From Xanthomarina gelatinilytica (GTDB taxonomy: Bacteria > Bacteroidota > Bacteroidia > Flavobacteriales > Flavobacteriaceae): a DNA stretch of 64,000 nt. This document shows positions 63,111 to 64,000 of the stretch, piece after piece. The number at the start of each line of letters is the position of its first letter. Positions within the stretch are counted from its first letter, which is position 1. Position numbers and translations under genes: made by a program. The notes under the pieces were generated by a model that was not told the DNA's origin, did no database searches, and saw nothing but the letters and a program-made list of their open reading frames with translations. The stretch spans positions 51,251 through 115,250 of the forward strand of contig NZ_ANLA01000014.1 in assembly GCF_000348685.1 (NCBI RefSeq), given 5' to 3'.

Positions 63111-64000
63111 TTAAAACTTAATTAGTTTTTTAATAATTGTATGTCCATCTTTTAAATTTGTTATTTTAATAAAATATGGAGCTTGTTCTAAATTGTCTAG
63201 TCCATTAATATTTAATTTTCCGTTCACAGTCGATTGGAATTTGTTGTAAACAAGTCTACCATTCAAATCAAAGATTTTAATTTTAAATTCATCATTACTG
63301 GATATTACCGGTAAATTGACAATTATATGTGAATTAAACGGATTTGGTTGAATATTTACTTCATTGTAATTAAATATGGTATTCCCTAAGGTATTTTGCA
63401 TTACAGTAACTGTGGCATTACAATAAGAAGTATTTCCACTATAATCAGTAACTGCTAATTCTACGATGTTAGCTCCTATGTCACTAGAGTTAAAGGAACT
63501 TGGGTTCACTGTTATAGATTCGATACCACAATTATCGGTTGAGCCATTATCAATTTGATTGGCAGTAATTGTTGCATTTCCAAATTGGTCTAATTCTATA
63601 AGAATGTCTTGATCATTACATATAGGGTCTACATTGTCCCCATCGTTAGTCACTACCCAGGCGCAGGTATTGTTGTTAAAGGTTGCCGTTTCCCAACATT
63701 CCAGATCCGTTGGCATTGGATCTTGTGTTCCAGTTATATCCCAAGAACAGGTTGTGTTATTGAACGTAGCGGTCTCCCAACATTCGGTAGTAGGTTCAGC
63801 AGGCTGCGTTCCGGTTATATCCCAAGAACAAGTCGTACCGTTGAACGTAGCGGTTTCCCAACATTCCAGATCCGTTGGCATTGGATCTTGTGTTCCAGTT
63901 ATATCCCAAGAACAGGTTGTGTTATTGAACGTAGCGGTCTCCCAACATTCGGTAGTAGGTTCAGCAGGTTGTGTTCCTGTAACGTCCCAAGAACAGGTCG
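63111..64000 (-). CDS. Secreted Cys/Trp tandem-repeat protein with T9SS tail (5' end outside window)
   Basis: 296 residues are visible and the frame stays open to the right edge. From the N-terminal side it has repeats of 27 and 28 residues alternating: ECWETATFNNTTCSWDITG-TQDPMPTDL and a variant with TQPAEPTT. At least four complete or partial units are seen (63630-64000), each with two cysteines and two tryptophans (C-W-E ... C-S-W). Then comes an Ig/HYR-like segment (CNDQDILIELDQFGNATITA) and a C-terminal sorting domain (IQPNPFNSHIIVNLP ... LKDGHTIIKKLIKF). An internal ATG at 63881 is not the true start. It is likely a surface-exposed rod or adhesin. Confidence 0.9.
   Translation of the reverse strand, partial: TCSWDVTGTQPAEPTTECWETATFNNTTCSWDITGTQDPMPTDLECWETATFNGTTCSWDITGTQPAEPTTECWETATFNNTTCSWDITGTQDPMPTDLECWETATFNNNTCAWVVTNDGDNVDPICNDQDILIELDQFGNATITANQIDNGSTDNCGIESITVNPSSFNSSDIGANIVELAVTDYSGNTSYCNATVTVMQNTLGNTIFNYNEVNIQPNPFNSHIIVNLPVISSNDEFKIKIFDLNGRLVYNKFQSTVNGKLNINGLDNLEQAPYFIKITNLKDGHTIIKKLIKF
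63630..64000 (-). repeat. Tandem 165-bp coding repeat (two 27/28-residue units)
   Basis: The DNA encoding the alternating repeats is almost identical at 165-bp spacing; for example the block around 63701-63790 recurs around 63866-63955 with only scattered changes. The array runs past the window edge, so the copy number is unknown. Confidence 0.85.

Noticed and set aside
1..64000. Search for CRISPR arrays, tRNA or rRNA genes, toxin-antitoxin pairs, phage genes and insertion sequences.
   Set aside because: None of their signatures is visible by reading either strand; a dedicated scan (tRNA and repeat finders) would be needed for certainty.

Overview
This AT-rich window comes from a bacterial chromosome of the family Flavobacteriaceae (phylum Bacteroidota). 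Four things support this. Most intergenic promoters match the Bacteroidota form TTG/TTTG - about 20 bp - TAnnTTTG. Two secreted proteins end in type IX secretion (T9SS) sorting tails. Several lineage families are present: DUF4252 pair, PUR/DUF3276, DUF4421, DUF6495 and leucine dehydrogenase. The best sequence matches I can recall are also flavobacterial. The genus cannot be fixed from the sequence alone. It is mostly ordinary core genome; I see no rRNA, tRNA, CRISPR array, prophage, insertion sequence or secondary-metabolite cluster.

Layout: 1-3229 (minus) holds a DUF3307/SatD pair behind 28-bp-spaced repeats, a thioesterase behind a gene broken by an in-frame stop, and rmuC. 3325-8868 is a vitamin B12 uptake locus: BtuF, BtuC and BtuD on the minus strand, an unlisted 35-residue membrane protein, and on the plus strand a cobalamin riboswitch leading into a TonB-dependent receptor. 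8982-12717 pairs an S41 peptidase with a divergent ECF sigma operon (sigma, membrane protein, two DUF4252 proteins) preceded by an ECF-type promoter. 12796-20452 is mixed housekeeping: purB, a haem-binding-domain protein, a glycosyltransferase, a thioredoxin-fold protein, a CsaA-like protein, a bile-acid-type symporter, an acyltransferase and a PUR-domain protein.

20598-31182 carries an ABC exporter, leucine dehydrogenase, nusB-DUF1573-yajC, outer-membrane proteins, a YdeI-like protein, pepT, pyrD and a LysE exporter with an odd start codon. 31213-35305 has an HMG-CoA-lyase-like protein and a porin / FMN-binding / four-helix membrane protein cluster. 35379-46721 has guaB, a fatty acid hydroxylase, a sirtuin, a triple-CHRD lipoprotein, a TrmH-type methyltransferase, two DEAD-box helicases, an ITPase and small conserved proteins.

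47134-58037 has a methyltransferase, a ribosome hibernation factor, rlmH, nadC, a BrkB-type membrane protein, priA, a LytTR response regulator, the rpsF-rpsR-rplI operon, a DUF6495 protein and hisS. 58186-64000 has two large T9SS cargo proteins. The second runs off the right edge in nearly identical 165-bp tandem repeats.

The most interesting points are the B12 locus (riboswitch with an inserted hairpin, plus a micro-protein), the self-consistent ECF promoter, the SatD upstream repeats, the cysteine/tryptophan tandem-repeat protein, the nonsense-interrupted gene, and two genes whose starts conflict with normal rules (a CTG start and a promoter overlapping a start). No clearly new defence or biosynthetic system was found.
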